From positions 1-64,000 of the forward strand of contig JBEKHR010000010.1 in the NCBI GenBank assembly GCA_050012175.1: a stretch of DNA of 64,000 bases. Reading direction: 5' to 3'. The notes beneath the pieces were generated by a model that had not been told where the DNA came from, searched no databases, and saw nothing but the letters and a program-made list of their open reading frames with translations. Shown one piece after another: positions 10,001-18,093 of the stretch (position 1 is the stretch's first letter; each line of letters opens with the position of its first letter). The DNA comes from CAVROP01 sp050012175. Its GTDB lineage: Bacteria > Acidobacteriota > Terriglobia > UBA7540. The position numbers were made by a program, and so were the translations under genes.

Positions 10001-10560
10001 CCGCGATAACGCGCCACGATAGTTCATCACTGGAGGAACTGGCTCACGAGTCGCCGGTGACTTTGGCCGGCATGCTGACCAACCTGCGTGTCCGGCCCAG
10101 TAAGAAGGGCGATCTCTGGGCCAGCGGCATGCTGGAGGACAACCGAGGATCAGTGGAGCTGCTTGTGTTTCCGCAAGCCTATCAGCAGCTTCAAGGCGTC
10201 CTGAAGCGCGACGCAGCTCTCCTGATTAAAGGGCGAGTACGCCACGAAGAGAACCAGCGCACCAAGGTGGTAGTGAATGAAGCGCGGCCGCTCGATGCCG
10301 CGGTGAACGGCCCAAAGTCGCGGCTCCGAATTCGAGTCAATCTTGCTGACGCCCGAGATGGCCTTGCCGGAGAACTGGCGGATTTGCTGGCTGCCCACCC
10401 GGGCAGCGATCCGGTGATCTTGGAACTCACGCGCCCCGGGGATTTCGTAGCTGATCTTCGTGTGACCCGGCCGCGCGCAGTGCAGGTGAATGACGACGTA
10501 ATCAGTCAGTTGCGGGCGCTCTGCGGCGAGTCTGCCATTCTCGTCGAGAAGCAGGAGTGA
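7087..10560 (+). CDS. dnaE: DNA polymerase III subunit alpha
   Basis: Replicative polymerase catalytic subunit, 1157 residues, normal DnaE1 length. Domains in order: PHP domain opening with FVHLHLHTDYSLLDG (about 1-270, with HLHTDYS and ITDHGNLFG), then palm/thumb/fingers with catalytic acidic motif PDIDIDF near residue 409 and the third Asp in LLKMDFLGL near 560. Next come the helix-hairpin-helix/beta-binding region (about 830-900) and a C-terminal OB fold (VTLAGMLTNLRVRPSKKG, about 990-1070). The PHP metal ligands look intact, so intrinsic proofreading is possible. A word-repeat array begins immediately after the stop codon. Confidence 0.97.
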   Translation: MPSENFVHLHLHTDYSLLDGACEIGRLMDRAAELKMPAVAITDHGNLFGAVKFYDAALKRGLKPILGCEVYVASTNRFDRSPDADRPYHLVLLCENERGYRNLLKLASSAFLEGFYYKPRIDKDLLARHADGLIGLSGCLRGEVPVALSADKFDAARQAAYDLRDIFGKGNFYIEIQDQGVPEEKRINPQLARLARDTGIPLVATNDCHYLTKADARAQDVLVCIQTGKTLSDPNRMKFATDQFYFKSFEEMQAVFGEAPEALSRTLEIADRCNVHLEEKQHVFPHFEVPAGETLDSFFEKVTRQGFALRRERLERSAAAGRLRYPLQAYEERLEREIELVKQMRFAGYFLIVWDFIRHAREQCIPVGPGRGSAAGSLAAYSLRITDIDPLQHDLLFERFLNPERISFPDIDIDFCMRRRGEVISYVTEKYGRENVSQIITFGTMGAKAVIRDAGRALDIPFAEVDKIAKLVPNTLNITLAEAIKQTPELRQLKENDPRVADLLQVASHLEGLVRHASTHAAGVVISPQPLQEIVPLYKSNKDEITTQYAMDDLEKIGLLKMDFLGLTTLTVIDDCVKLIEATRGEKLDLENLPLNDEESYALLGKGLTAGIFQFEGRGMTDILQRVKPSRLADLTALNALYRPGPLQGGMIDDYVARKTGKKRVTYDLPQLKEILEETYGVIVYQEQVIQIFNRVAGFTLGEADVVRRAMGKKKHEEMVANREKFLAGAKKNNVPAAKAGRLWELVEQFAGYGFNKSHSAAYALVAYQTAYLKTHYPVEFMSALLSSEIGNQDKLTKYLNECRDMNIPILPPDVNSSDLVFTPAGNTIRFGLTAIKNVGAAAIESVLAARRKLGRFDTLLQFCENVDLRLLNKRVIESLIKAGAFDSLGARRSPHMAVLDRVMDLGQKRQRENDSGQHGLFMGDANVEPPPPLDLPDVPDWTESERLAGEKEVLGFYVTGHPLEKYMGRLAAITRHDSSSLEELAHESPVTLAGMLTNLRVRPSKKGDLWASGMLEDNRGSVELLVFPQAYQQLQGVLKRDAALLIKGRVRHEENQRTKVVVNEARPLDAAVNGPKSRLRIRVNLADARDGLAGELADLLAAHPGSDPVILELTRPGDFVADLRVTRPRAVQVNDDVISQLRALCGESAILVEKQE

Positions 10561-10860
10561 GGCAAAGTCGAAGGTCAAGAGTTAAAAGTCAAAGGTTAAA
10601 GGCGGTCAAAGCTTAAATGCTAAAGGTTAAAGTCTAAAGGCTAAGGTTTAAAGCTGAAGGCGGGAGGGGTTAGCGGCCTTGAGTGCGAGAGATTTGCAGC
10701 CAGTGCTGACTTGTGGCGCTCGCTACGGCGACGCACGGGAACGAATGAGGTACGAATCTCTACCCTTTACCCTTTACCCTTTACCCTTTAGCCTTTATCC
10801 TTTACCCTTTAACGTCTAACCTTTGACTGTCGACCTTTGATTGTTCAGGATGATCAACTG
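10561..10860. repeat. Word-repeat array with inverted arms between dnaE and accA
   Basis: Left arm (about 10563-10660) is made of variants of aaaggttaaagtctaaaggc. Right arm (about 10755-10848) is the complementary theme, taccctttaccctttaccct continuing as cctttaacgtctaacctttg. The arms could pair over 70 or more bases of imperfect stem. It starts right after the dnaE stop and ends at the accA ribosome binding site. Confidence 0.75.
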
Positions 10861-11817
10861 ATGGCAAACCCCGACACCCAACTTGCCGTTGTGCGCGAAA
10901 TCGAAAAACAGATTGTCGAGCTGGAACAGGCCTCCGACTCAGAAGTCACGCGCGAGGAAATCGAACGCCTTCGCCAGCAGTTGGCGGCCCTTCGGGACAG
11001 GGGCGCCGGCACAGCAAACGATCCCTGGGATCGGGTGTTGCTGGCTCGTCACCCGCAGCGTCCCTACACTTTGGACTACATCCAGATGCTCTTCACGGAA
11101 TTTACCGAGCTGCACGGTGACAGGCGGTATGGAGATGACCAGGCGTTAGTGGGCGGGCTGGCTAAATTCGAGGAAAGGTCAGTTGTGGTCATGGGGCATC
11201 AGAAAGGCCGCGACACCAAGCAGAAGCTGCTCCGCAACTTCGGCATGACCAACCCGGAAGGCTACCGCAAGGCGCTGCGCCTGATGCGAACTGCGGCCAA
11301 GTTCGGCTTGCCCATCATAACCTTCGTCGACACTCCTGGCGCCTATCCTGGAATCGGGGCCGAAGAACGCGGGCAGGCCGAGGCCATTGCCTATAACTTG
11401 AAGGAGATACCCAAGCAGCGCGTTCCCATCGTTGTCGTCATTCACGGCGAGGGCGGCAGCGGAGGCGCACTCGCCATTGCGGTGGGTGACGAAGTCCTTA
11501 TGCTCGAGAACGCCGTCTATTCGGTGATTGCCCCGGAAAGCTGTTCCTCAATCCTGTGGCGGGACTGGGACCACAAACAGGAGGCCGCGCGTGTCCTCAA
11601 GCTGACCGCAGAAGATATGCTTCGCTTAGGAATTGTCGACTGCTTGGTGCCGGAGCCTCCGGGCGGCGCACACAACAGTCACCAACTGGCCGCCGACATT
11701 TTGCGGCCGGTGCTGAGATCGTGCCTCCAGGACCTCGCAAAGCTGTCCCCCGATGAGCTTCTCCGCCGCCGGCATGAGAAGCTGCGGAAGCTCGCCACCT
11801 ATGTTACCGGCGACTGA
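10861..11817 (+). CDS. accA: Acetyl-CoA carboxylase carboxyltransferase subunit alpha
   Basis: Alpha half of the carboxyltransferase that moves carboxyl from carboxybiotin to acetyl-CoA to give malonyl-CoA, the first step of fatty acid synthesis. The 318-residue product has the usual length. N-terminal helices (EIEKQIVELEQA) are followed by the crotonase-like core with VVMGHQKGRDTKQK, FGLPIITFVDTPGAYPGIGA and GEGGSGGALAIAVGD (oxyanion/CoA region). The ATG at 10861 is chosen because AGGA lies about 10 bases upstream; a TTG 24 bases earlier sits in the repeat array. No accD is present in the window. Confidence 0.95.
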   Translation: MANPDTQLAVVREIEKQIVELEQASDSEVTREEIERLRQQLAALRDRGAGTANDPWDRVLLARHPQRPYTLDYIQMLFTEFTELHGDRRYGDDQALVGGLAKFEERSVVVMGHQKGRDTKQKLLRNFGMTNPEGYRKALRLMRTAAKFGLPIITFVDTPGAYPGIGAEERGQAEAIAYNLKEIPKQRVPIVVVIHGEGGSGGALAIAVGDEVLMLENAVYSVIAPESCSSILWRDWDHKQEAARVLKLTAEDMLRLGIVDCLVPEPPGGAHNSHQLAADILRPVLRSCLQDLAKLSPDELLRRRHEKLRKLATYVTGD

Positions 11818-12394
11818 TCGCTTAGTCGCATCCTTCCTCTGCGCTTGCCCCAGCACCCAGTCCCCAGCCCCTAGCCCCTGTTACCTGACAGCTGGAACCT
11901 GCTCTTTCACTTCCTGAATCCCGAATCCTGAATCCTGACTCCTGTTCTTCCCCCACCTACTAACTACCTGTCTTTTCAACAACATTCCCGCTTTCAGCGC
12001 GTAACTACCTTTGTTTTCTATAACATTCCTGCTTCGTTCCAGAGTTTTCCACAGTCGTCCTTTGTTTTCAATGAGATTCCCGCATCGTTCCGTCAAAAAA
12101 AAGAATCCTTTTTCAAGGTTGGTAGGCTTTCTTGAGTCGCAGGACAAATTGAGCGAGTGATGCTCGGGCGCCCATGAGGGCCATGGCTCGCCACTATGCG
12201 AAACAAGAGAGCGAGGTGTGATACGCCGGCAAAGTTGCTCACACACATAGGCTATCATAAATCCCGTGGCCTGTCAATAGACGGAATGTCCACGGGTGTG
12301 CGACGCAGAAGCGTGGCTTCGACAATTTCGTCGTCCAGAGCGTGTCTCCGAGCGTAGAAAGTGCGCTAGGGCCCGGAGGGCCGATCCCGCCCTG
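11818..12394. repeat. Repeat-rich intergenic region after accA
   Basis: Three layers. About 11850-11885 is a ccccagcccctagcccc-type array. About 11885-11946 is an array of the word tcctgaatcccgaatcctga. About 11958-12095 has three degenerate copies of a 42-50 base unit of the form actacct-ttttc-acattcccgctt. Open frames across this part are periodic because of the repeats, and I do not call a gene. Confidence 0.6.
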
Positions 12395-12499
12395 CGGGAT
12401 GAGAACGTATCCGGCGATGCGGAAGCCCAGCTCGCGCCGCGGGCCCACGAGCGTGGTGACGGATTTGCGCCTAAACCGCTCCGGGTCGAAGAGGCGGGC
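12395..12499 (-). pseudogene. Fragment of a REP-associated tyrosine transposase (RAYT)
   Basis: On the minus strand 35 codons read ARLFDPERFRRKSV, then RRELGFRIAGYVLIP. This aligns without gaps to residues of the intact RAYT encoded at 39921-40472 (ARLFDSERFRNHWV, RRELGFKIVGYVLMP). The fragment stops exactly where the HUH motif (EHFHALL) should begin; instead there is a tcccgccctgcggga palindrome. The rest of the transposase is missing on both sides, so this is a dead relic. Confidence 0.8.
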
Positions 12500-12999
12500 G
12501 CGATCCCATAAGCGCTAAGGTAAGCGCGCTTGGCAGGGTCTGAGCCACGTTAGTGGTCCCGCAAAGCGGGATGGCTCACAGTCCCGCATGGCGGGATGGG
12601 ACCGCGTAGCGCAGAGCAGCGCGTGAGCCCGCCGTGGCGGGCGACATAAGAGTCCCGCTCGGTCCCTCGTGATTATATCGCCCCTGCCGGGGCTTGAGAA
12701 GTGTTTCTACCTACCTTTTTCCCCATCCCGCCATGCGGGACCGTGGGCCAGATGATGACGCCCGCTCAAGCGGGCTTTGGACCCGGTCTGGCAGTTAAGT
12801 TAGCGCTCATGGGGCACGATCCCGCACTGCGGGGTGCTGCTGGTCACGTAATGAAGATGAATGAGGCCGCAAAAATGCCGCAGCCGAGACATGCAAAGAT
12901 TCTGCCTCAGCCCCAAGCGGTATCAGCACGTCGCAGAGCCGCCGCGGCCTATGGTCCGCCGATCCTAACGGTGGGCGGGTCTGCGTCACCCGCGGCGGT
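12500..12999. other. Palindrome-rich stretch, no gene seen
   Basis: Many short perfect or near-perfect palindromes of the form tcccgc-N-gcgggat (for example near 12560, 12582, 12726 and 12822), plus cccgctcaagcggg near 12761. No frame has a ribosome binding site or recognisable motif. Confidence 0.5.
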
Positions 13000-13224
13000 T
13001 CAGGCGAACTCGTAAAGAGGCACGTTACGGCTGGGTGGGGGAGTGGCTTTGAGCAAGGCTTCGATGCGGCGCACGGTTTCAGGTGTGAGCGGGACATCGC
13101 CGCAAACGTTGCAGACCTCTGCGGGAACGTGGTCGATCACCATCACCTCACCCCGGTGTTTGACGGCGTGGACGACCGTCCGGGGCTCATAGGCTCCGGG
13201 GCATCCCGCAATGGTGCATTTCAT
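13000..13224 (-). CDS. YgiT-type zinc finger protein (MqsA-like antitoxin domain)
   Basis: A 74-residue protein with two CxxxxC/CxxC knuckles: MKCTIAGCPG at the start and EVCNVCGDV about 45 residues later. The tail EVCNVCGDVPLTPETVRRI is typical of YgiT-type zinc-finger proteins, which are often antitoxins or antitoxin fragments of type II systems. The start at 13224 has a good AAGGAG upstream. No toxin gene (MqsR or DUF4258 type) is recognisable on either side, so it seems orphaned. Palindromes crowd its 3' side. Confidence 0.75.
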   Translation of the reverse strand: MKCTIAGCPGAYEPRTVVHAVKHRGEVMVIDHVPAEVCNVCGDVPLTPETVRRIEALLKATPPPSRNVPLYEFA

Positions 13225-13647
13225 GGCTGGCTTCTCCTTTCCCGAGGCGTTAACCACTTCGGCGGCCGGGGTTCGTAGGCTGTGATCAAGATTAGCAGCG
13301 GCTGGCTGGTTGTGCAAACGATGTGGAGCGGCCGGCCCTCATCTGTGAACCCGTGGGTGGCGCGTCTGCATGCGACCTCTTGGCAATTGGGCTGAATGCA
13401 CTAATGCCCCGGGAATGGCACTGCGCGGTGCCATGATCGCATACATGACAAAGGGCGGCACGTATGCGCCACGCACGGAAGCTCGCCACGTCTGTTACCG
13501 GCGATTGATTACCATGACTTTTTCCACATGACTTCCACTTGACAACCTCCCAGCCTTGGTTCATCCTATATTGCGTTGGGGGAATAATTTTTCCAAACAA
13601 GTCGGCTTTACAGGCAAACTAACTTCGTTCTGCCAAGGAGGCGGGTT
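13225..13647. other. Intergenic region upstream of the secreted-protein gene
   Basis: No gene recognised. Divergent promoters for the YgiT gene and the secreted-protein gene should lie here. The last 20 bases hold the strong ribosome binding site of the gene at 13648. Confidence 0.4.
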
Positions 13648-14700
13648 ATGAACAATACGATTCGATGCAGTTTGAGTTGCAGTGCATTTCTCCGGTTTGT
13701 TGTGTTGGCAATGACCGTGGGGTTGTTAGGCTCTGTTTCTGCCGCTGGACAGACCAGGGCTTTGGGAACACCCGGAGCGGGCTTCAAAGCCCCGGTGAGT
13801 TCCACGGCATTATCCGCTCCCCCAATCGATCCGTTTATGACTTACTCCGGCGCCTCATACGGAACCGGTGGAATTGCTCTGCGCAATCGCGGCACCGGCG
13901 TACTTCACGTCAGTGGCGTGGTCGGCCGCGTTCAGGATGCCTATCTCTACTGGGCGATCCTTTTCAGCACCCCGACACCGACCAGGAACCTTTCCAGAGC
14001 CTCCCTGAGTCGCATATTTCCCAATCCTGGTTTTTTTGGCCTTCCTCGAGTCACCCTGGAAGGGACCTTGCTGGGAATAGGTGCTGATCCGTGCTGGGGC
14101 AGTACCGGTATCGCTGTCTATCGGGCCCAAGTGCCCAGATGGCTAGCTACGGGTAACGGAGCCTATCAGGTAACAATTGCGAGTGCACTTACTGATGGGA
14201 GCGACCCGTGGGTCAGTGGCCCCGTTTTCCCGGCTGCCGAGGGCGCTTCCCTGGTCATCGTAGGCACCGGAGATTACACGGTCGGTATCTATGATGCAGG
14301 GTTTACGGCCACTACCTTCTATGGCGGAACACCGTTCACTTACACGTTGAGCCTTCCCGCGCCAGTCACTACCGCCGCGTTGTGGGATAACATTGGCGCC
14401 GATGGACAGACCGGAGCTAGCCGCCTTGATAGGCTTGATACCGACACAGAAACCACCACTATCAACGGCACGCTGATTGCCGGTCCTACGAGTCCTATTC
14501 CTACAGTGGGCCAGTGGACCCCCGACAGCGACTGGAACGGTAGTGCGGGGCTCCCGATTCCTCAGCTTTGGGATGACACCGGCCACGACATTTTCTCAGC
14601 GGTAAAGGTGCCTGACGATCCAATCGCCGCAATTACAATTAGCTTCCACGCTCCCGGCGATTGCGTAGTTACTGTTTCTAATGTGCTGGCAGTCTACTAA
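13648..14700 (+). CDS. Secreted beta-rich protein of unknown function (DUF3344-like)
   Basis: A 350-residue exported protein. It has a Sec signal peptide of about 33 residues (hydrophobic FVVLAMTVGLLGSVSAAG). The mature part is rich in Gly, Thr and Ser with alternating hydrophobics, as in extracellular beta sandwiches. The segment QDAYLYWAILF with GASLVIVGTGDYTVGIYD resembles domains found in adhesin-like surface proteins (DUF3344/DUF11 neighbourhood), but the match is weak. AAGGAGG precedes the ATG. No C-terminal sorting signal or membrane anchor is seen. It stands alone between repeat-rich regions. Confidence 0.7.
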   Translation: MNNTIRCSLSCSAFLRFVVLAMTVGLLGSVSAAGQTRALGTPGAGFKAPVSSTALSAPPIDPFMTYSGASYGTGGIALRNRGTGVLHVSGVVGRVQDAYLYWAILFSTPTPTRNLSRASLSRIFPNPGFFGLPRVTLEGTLLGIGADPCWGSTGIAVYRAQVPRWLATGNGAYQVTIASALTDGSDPWVSGPVFPAAEGASLVIVGTGDYTVGIYDAGFTATTFYGGTPFTYTLSLPAPVTTAALWDNIGADGQTGASRLDRLDTDTETTTINGTLIAGPTSPIPTVGQWTPDSDWNGSAGLPIPQLWDDTGHDIFSAVKVPDDPIAAITISFHAPGDCVVTVSNVLAVY

Positions 14701-15572
14701 CGTGGTTAACGAGGCCAGCGCGTTTCCAAAATCGGAGATCTAGTTCCCGCGGGCGAGCCGGTCAGGTGCATGCTGGCCGGCTCTGCTTGTTGCGCGATCG
14801 AGGGAGGAACTGTTTTTCTTGATGGCGTTAATGTCTGCTGACGCAGATGTGGCGATGCCGCGCGGTTTATCGAGGCCCCTACCCAAGTTCTGCAGCTAGC
14901 TCTTTCAACCCCAGAAAGTTGCTCTAACGCGAAACGTCCGTGACGCGCAACCATGCCCACCATTGCGCACGCCGGAACATGGATCGCGATACAAAGCGCT
15001 CGCCGCTACCCTTCTCGGCCAAACCTTCGGCGAAATCCCCGGTTGAACACGAATTCGGAAGTTAGCGTGGGTGTGATCTGCAACTTGTAGGGGCACAGCG
15101 CGCCGTGCCCCTACGCCCGGCCCCGCACCATTTTGTTCCTCCGGTATCTGCCTCGAACGGGCATCGAATCAAGTGATTCGACTCGAACGGCGGCTGCCGA
15201 CTTCCGAATTCGGGTCGAAGGGAATTCACTGCTCACCAGGATATTGACATAAGTTAATAAAGAGCTCGATTTTCCCAAGCTTGGACTTCCTAAATGAACA
15301 CAGCGGCCTAGCCTTATCCTGCGCCGCATGTCATCAAATGCCGACGTCGTCCGTGGCCCTTGCCAATTGAAAGTCAAATTGTTGCCAATCGGCTTCGGTT
15401 GTATCCAATTTAGGTCCGAAGAATAACCATTCAATGCAAGGCGGTTTACTTTGGCCCGCAGACGCGGAAAAATGCCTTGCGTCAGTCGGAGGTGTGTACC
15501 TCCGCAATGCGGGGCTGATCTGAAATCAATTTGTAAGTAGGGAGTGCCCGTGGCGAATGCGAGCTCGTTTGC
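14701..15572. other. Long intergenic region, no gene seen
   Basis: About 870 bases without a supported gene. An inverted pair gaattcggaagt / acttccgaattc (about 15051 and 15199) encloses two shorter palindromic stretches, one around ggggcacagcgcgccgtgcc (15092-15111). No frame has a convincing start or motif. Confidence 0.45.
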
Positions 15573-15854
15573 TAGTGTCCCGAGTCGGGAGTTAGCTGAT
15601 TAAGTCATATCTCCTCGGGCGGTCATTCCGAAGCCCTCGTAGGGGCGAAAGATAGTAGCCCAGGGCGCAAGCCCTGGGGAGATGGGCCCTCACCCCGTCC
15701 CGCAGAGCGGGACACCCCTCTCCCGCGCGGGCGGGAGAGGGGACGGGGGTGAGGGAGGTTCCCATACCCATCCCGCCCTGCGGGACCGTGGGCTACCCTC
15801 TTTCGCCCCGACAAGTCGGGGCTGACTTGATCAACGAACTTTTGACTCGGCTAG
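15573..15854. mobile_element. MITE-like element A, copy 2 (diverged)
   Basis: Same architecture as 117-392: TAGTG start, the word cagggcgcaagccctgggg, a central ctctcccgc...gcgggagagggg palindrome, tcccgccctgcgggaccgtg, and the terminal gccccgacaagtcggggctg. The right terminus is cut short: the expected final ggacacta reads ggctag. A family B element begins in that same CTAG, so B appears to have inserted at or trimmed the end of A. Confidence 0.75.
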
Positions 15855-16018
15855 GAGGTTGCAGAAAAACTCGCCAAGGCTGTCATTCTGATCCCGCCTT
15901 GCGGGAGAAGAATCTAGGCATTTGTGGAATCAAGCAAATACAGGGATCCTTCGTCGTCCCGATGAGATCGGGACTCCTCAGGATGACATGCTGAGAGGGT
16001 TTTCCCGCAGCCTGCTAG
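15851..16018. mobile_element. CTAG-ended inverted-repeat element B, copy 1
   Basis: The left end ctaggaggttgcagaaaaac and the complement of the right end ctagcaggctgcgggaaaac match over about 20 bases, each beginning with CTAG. Inside is a second inverted pair: tgtcattctgatcccgcc on the left and its counterpart cccgatgagatcgggactcc ending aggatgaca on the right. No coding capacity. Other copies are at 17900-18093 and 22746-22917. It sits just upstream of the gene at 16098. Confidence 0.75.
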
Positions 16019-16097
16019 CCGAATGCGTCTTACGTGACCAGGAGACGTTCCGCCTAGCTGCCAATCCGTGGCTGGAATTCTGGAAACGAGGTGAGGA

Positions 16098-17876
16098 ATG
16101 AGCACTAGTCCTCTCAATGAGATTCCGACGATGAGTGGGGGATTGATTCAGATTTCCCCGAAAGAGGAGTTGATCCGCCAGCGCCTAGAGGATGAGCGTC
16201 GGCGACTGGAAAAGGAAGCAGGCCTCGAGAAGCGCCTGTCCCAGCACTTTTATAAACCCATTGAGAACCCTTTCACGAAATCCCAACGTGACCGGACCAG
16301 GATACTTTTCGGTGGTCTCACCTGGAAGCACGAAAGGCTTATTCACGGGGCTTTGGAAAGCTTGGGATACAAATGCGAGGCGTTGCCCGTTCCCAACAAA
16401 AAGGCTTTCCAACTTGGCAAGGAGTACGGAAACAACGGCCAATGCAACCCGACTTACTTCACCGTCGGGAATCTTGTTGAATACGTCCAAAGCCTGGAAG
16501 AGAAAGGCCTGAGCAAGCAGGAAATCATCGACCGTTACGTCTTCATCACGGCGGGCGCCTGCGGGCCATGCCGCTTCGGGATGTATGAGGCCGAGTACCG
16601 TCTGGCGCTGCGGAATTCCGGTTTCGAGGGGTTCCGAGTGCTGCTCTTTCAGCAGAGCGGGGGCCTGAACCAGGCGGAAGCCGAGGCTGGGCTGGAAATG
16701 AATCTCGACTTCTTCCTCGGGATTCTGAATGCCATGAATATCGGCGACATCATCAATGACGTTGCCTATCAGATCCGCCCTTATGAAGTGAACCCAGGCG
16801 AAACCGACCGCGTACTCGACGAGTGCATGGACTTGCTTCAAGAGGTCATGCGCAAGAAGCAACCGTGGACGCTCGAGGGCAAACTCGCCTCACTGCTGGG
16901 CAAAACAGGGTTCGCAGGGACGGCGGAATACGTTGGCAAGTTCCTGAACCAGCTTTATGGTGACGACTACACCGCCGCACTCAACGCGGTACGCGAACGC
17001 TTCAACGCCATCCCGGTGGACCGTACCCGCGTAGAACCCCTCGTAAAGGTCACCGGTGAGTTCTGGGCCCAGACCACCCAAGGCGATGGGAACTTCAACA
17101 TGTTCAAGTTCCTGGAGAAAGAAGGCGCACAGGTTCTAGTCGAACCTGTCGGAACCTGGATCATGTATATGATTCACCAGGCCAAACAGAAGATCAAGGA
17201 CGAGCGTGGACTGGATTTAATTCAGCAGGGCGTTTCAAAGTGGAACCTGCCAAAAGTTTTTGGTAGCCACCTGACCTCCCAGCAGAAACTCGCCAAGCTG
17301 TCAGCGGCTGAAGTCATATTCAAGCGTGAGTACCACCGGCTGATCGATGCCCTGGGTAGCGTTGCGCACCACCTGACCGATCAATACGAACTACAGTGCC
17401 TTGGGCACCCGTTCGACAACTCCCGCGCGGGCGGAGGCGAAGGGCACTTGGAAGTCGCAAAGAACATTTATTACTCGAACAAAGACCTCTGCCACATGGT
17501 GCTCAGCTTGAAGCCTTTTGGCTGCATGCCTTCGACGCAGTCAGACGGCGCGCAATCAGCGGTCGTCTCAACCTTCGAGGATATGATCTTCATCCCTATT
17601 GAAACCTCCGGGGAAGGGGACGTGAATGCGCACAGCCGCGTCCAGATGGCGCTTGGCGAAGCCAAGGTCCGGGCCAAGAATGAAATGAAGAGGGTGCTGG
17701 ACGAGGCCGGCGTGAGCCTCGAGGACCTGAGGGTTTTCGTAGCCGAGCATCCCGAAATGCAGCAGCCCATGTACAAATACGGGCACAGGAAAGGGGTGGT
17801 GGGCGTGGCTGCAAACTTCGCGCTCCATGCCGCCGAGCGGCTGAAAGCCGAGCGGCCTATCGCGGTCATGGTTTGA
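16098..17876 (+). CDS. 2-hydroxyacyl-CoA dehydratase-type protein (DUF2229 / CoA-activase large-part family)
   Basis: A 592-residue Fe-S protein related to the dehydratase/activase family of 2-hydroxyglutaryl-CoA and benzoyl-CoA enzymes. Visible signatures are GNNGQCNPTYFTVGNLVEY, ITAGACGPCRFGMYEAEYR, LKPFGCMPSTQSDGAQSAV and IPIETSGEGDVNAHSRVQM; their Cys residues are candidate [4Fe-4S] ligands. The ASKHA-type ATPase (activator) that usually accompanies such proteins is not in the window. GAGGTGAGGA precedes the ATG. The substrate is unknown. The last codons (HAAERLKAER) recur about 600 bases downstream at 18422-18475, suggesting a past duplication or rearrangement at the 3' end. Confidence 0.75.
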   Translation: MSTSPLNEIPTMSGGLIQISPKEELIRQRLEDERRRLEKEAGLEKRLSQHFYKPIENPFTKSQRDRTRILFGGLTWKHERLIHGALESLGYKCEALPVPNKKAFQLGKEYGNNGQCNPTYFTVGNLVEYVQSLEEKGLSKQEIIDRYVFITAGACGPCRFGMYEAEYRLALRNSGFEGFRVLLFQQSGGLNQAEAEAGLEMNLDFFLGILNAMNIGDIINDVAYQIRPYEVNPGETDRVLDECMDLLQEVMRKKQPWTLEGKLASLLGKTGFAGTAEYVGKFLNQLYGDDYTAALNAVRERFNAIPVDRTRVEPLVKVTGEFWAQTTQGDGNFNMFKFLEKEGAQVLVEPVGTWIMYMIHQAKQKIKDERGLDLIQQGVSKWNLPKVFGSHLTSQQKLAKLSAAEVIFKREYHRLIDALGSVAHHLTDQYELQCLGHPFDNSRAGGGEGHLEVAKNIYYSNKDLCHMVLSLKPFGCMPSTQSDGAQSAVVSTFEDMIFIPIETSGEGDVNAHSRVQMALGEAKVRAKNEMKRVLDEAGVSLEDLRVFVAEHPEMQQPMYKYGHRKGVVGVAANFALHAAERLKAERPIAVMV

Positions 17877-17899
17877 CCAGGGAGATGCGACATGGGCCG

Positions 17900-18093
17900 C
17901 TGCCAGCTGCGGAAGAACTCGTGGGCGCTGTCATTCTGAGGAGTCCCGCCCTGCGGGACGACGAAGAATCTCGTATGTTCATGAAAATGCTCAGGGCGAG
18001 ATTCTTCGCGCAGTTTATCTTGAGCGGGCAGTGCGAGATTCTTCGCTTCGCTCGGAATGACAGCAGTGAAGGGTCTTCCCGCAGCCTGTCTAG
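17900..18093. mobile_element. CTAG-ended inverted-repeat element B, copy 2
   Basis: The right end reads cttcccgcagcctgtctagg and the left end ccagctgcggaagaactc, matching copy 1 ends, with inner tgtcattctgaggagtcccg and gcgagattcttcgc...cggaatgaca parts. The terminal CTAG at 18090-18093 provides the stop codon of the minus-strand DUF433 gene. Confidence 0.7.

Noticed and set aside
11950..12095. Possible CRISPR array (three similar units of 42-50 bases)
   Set aside because: Units are degenerate throughout with no conserved repeat/variable spacer division, and there are no cas genes.
11881..12258. Minus-strand frame with repeated ENKG-like words
   Set aside because: The periodicity comes from degenerate DNA repeats; there is no ribosome binding site and no known motif.
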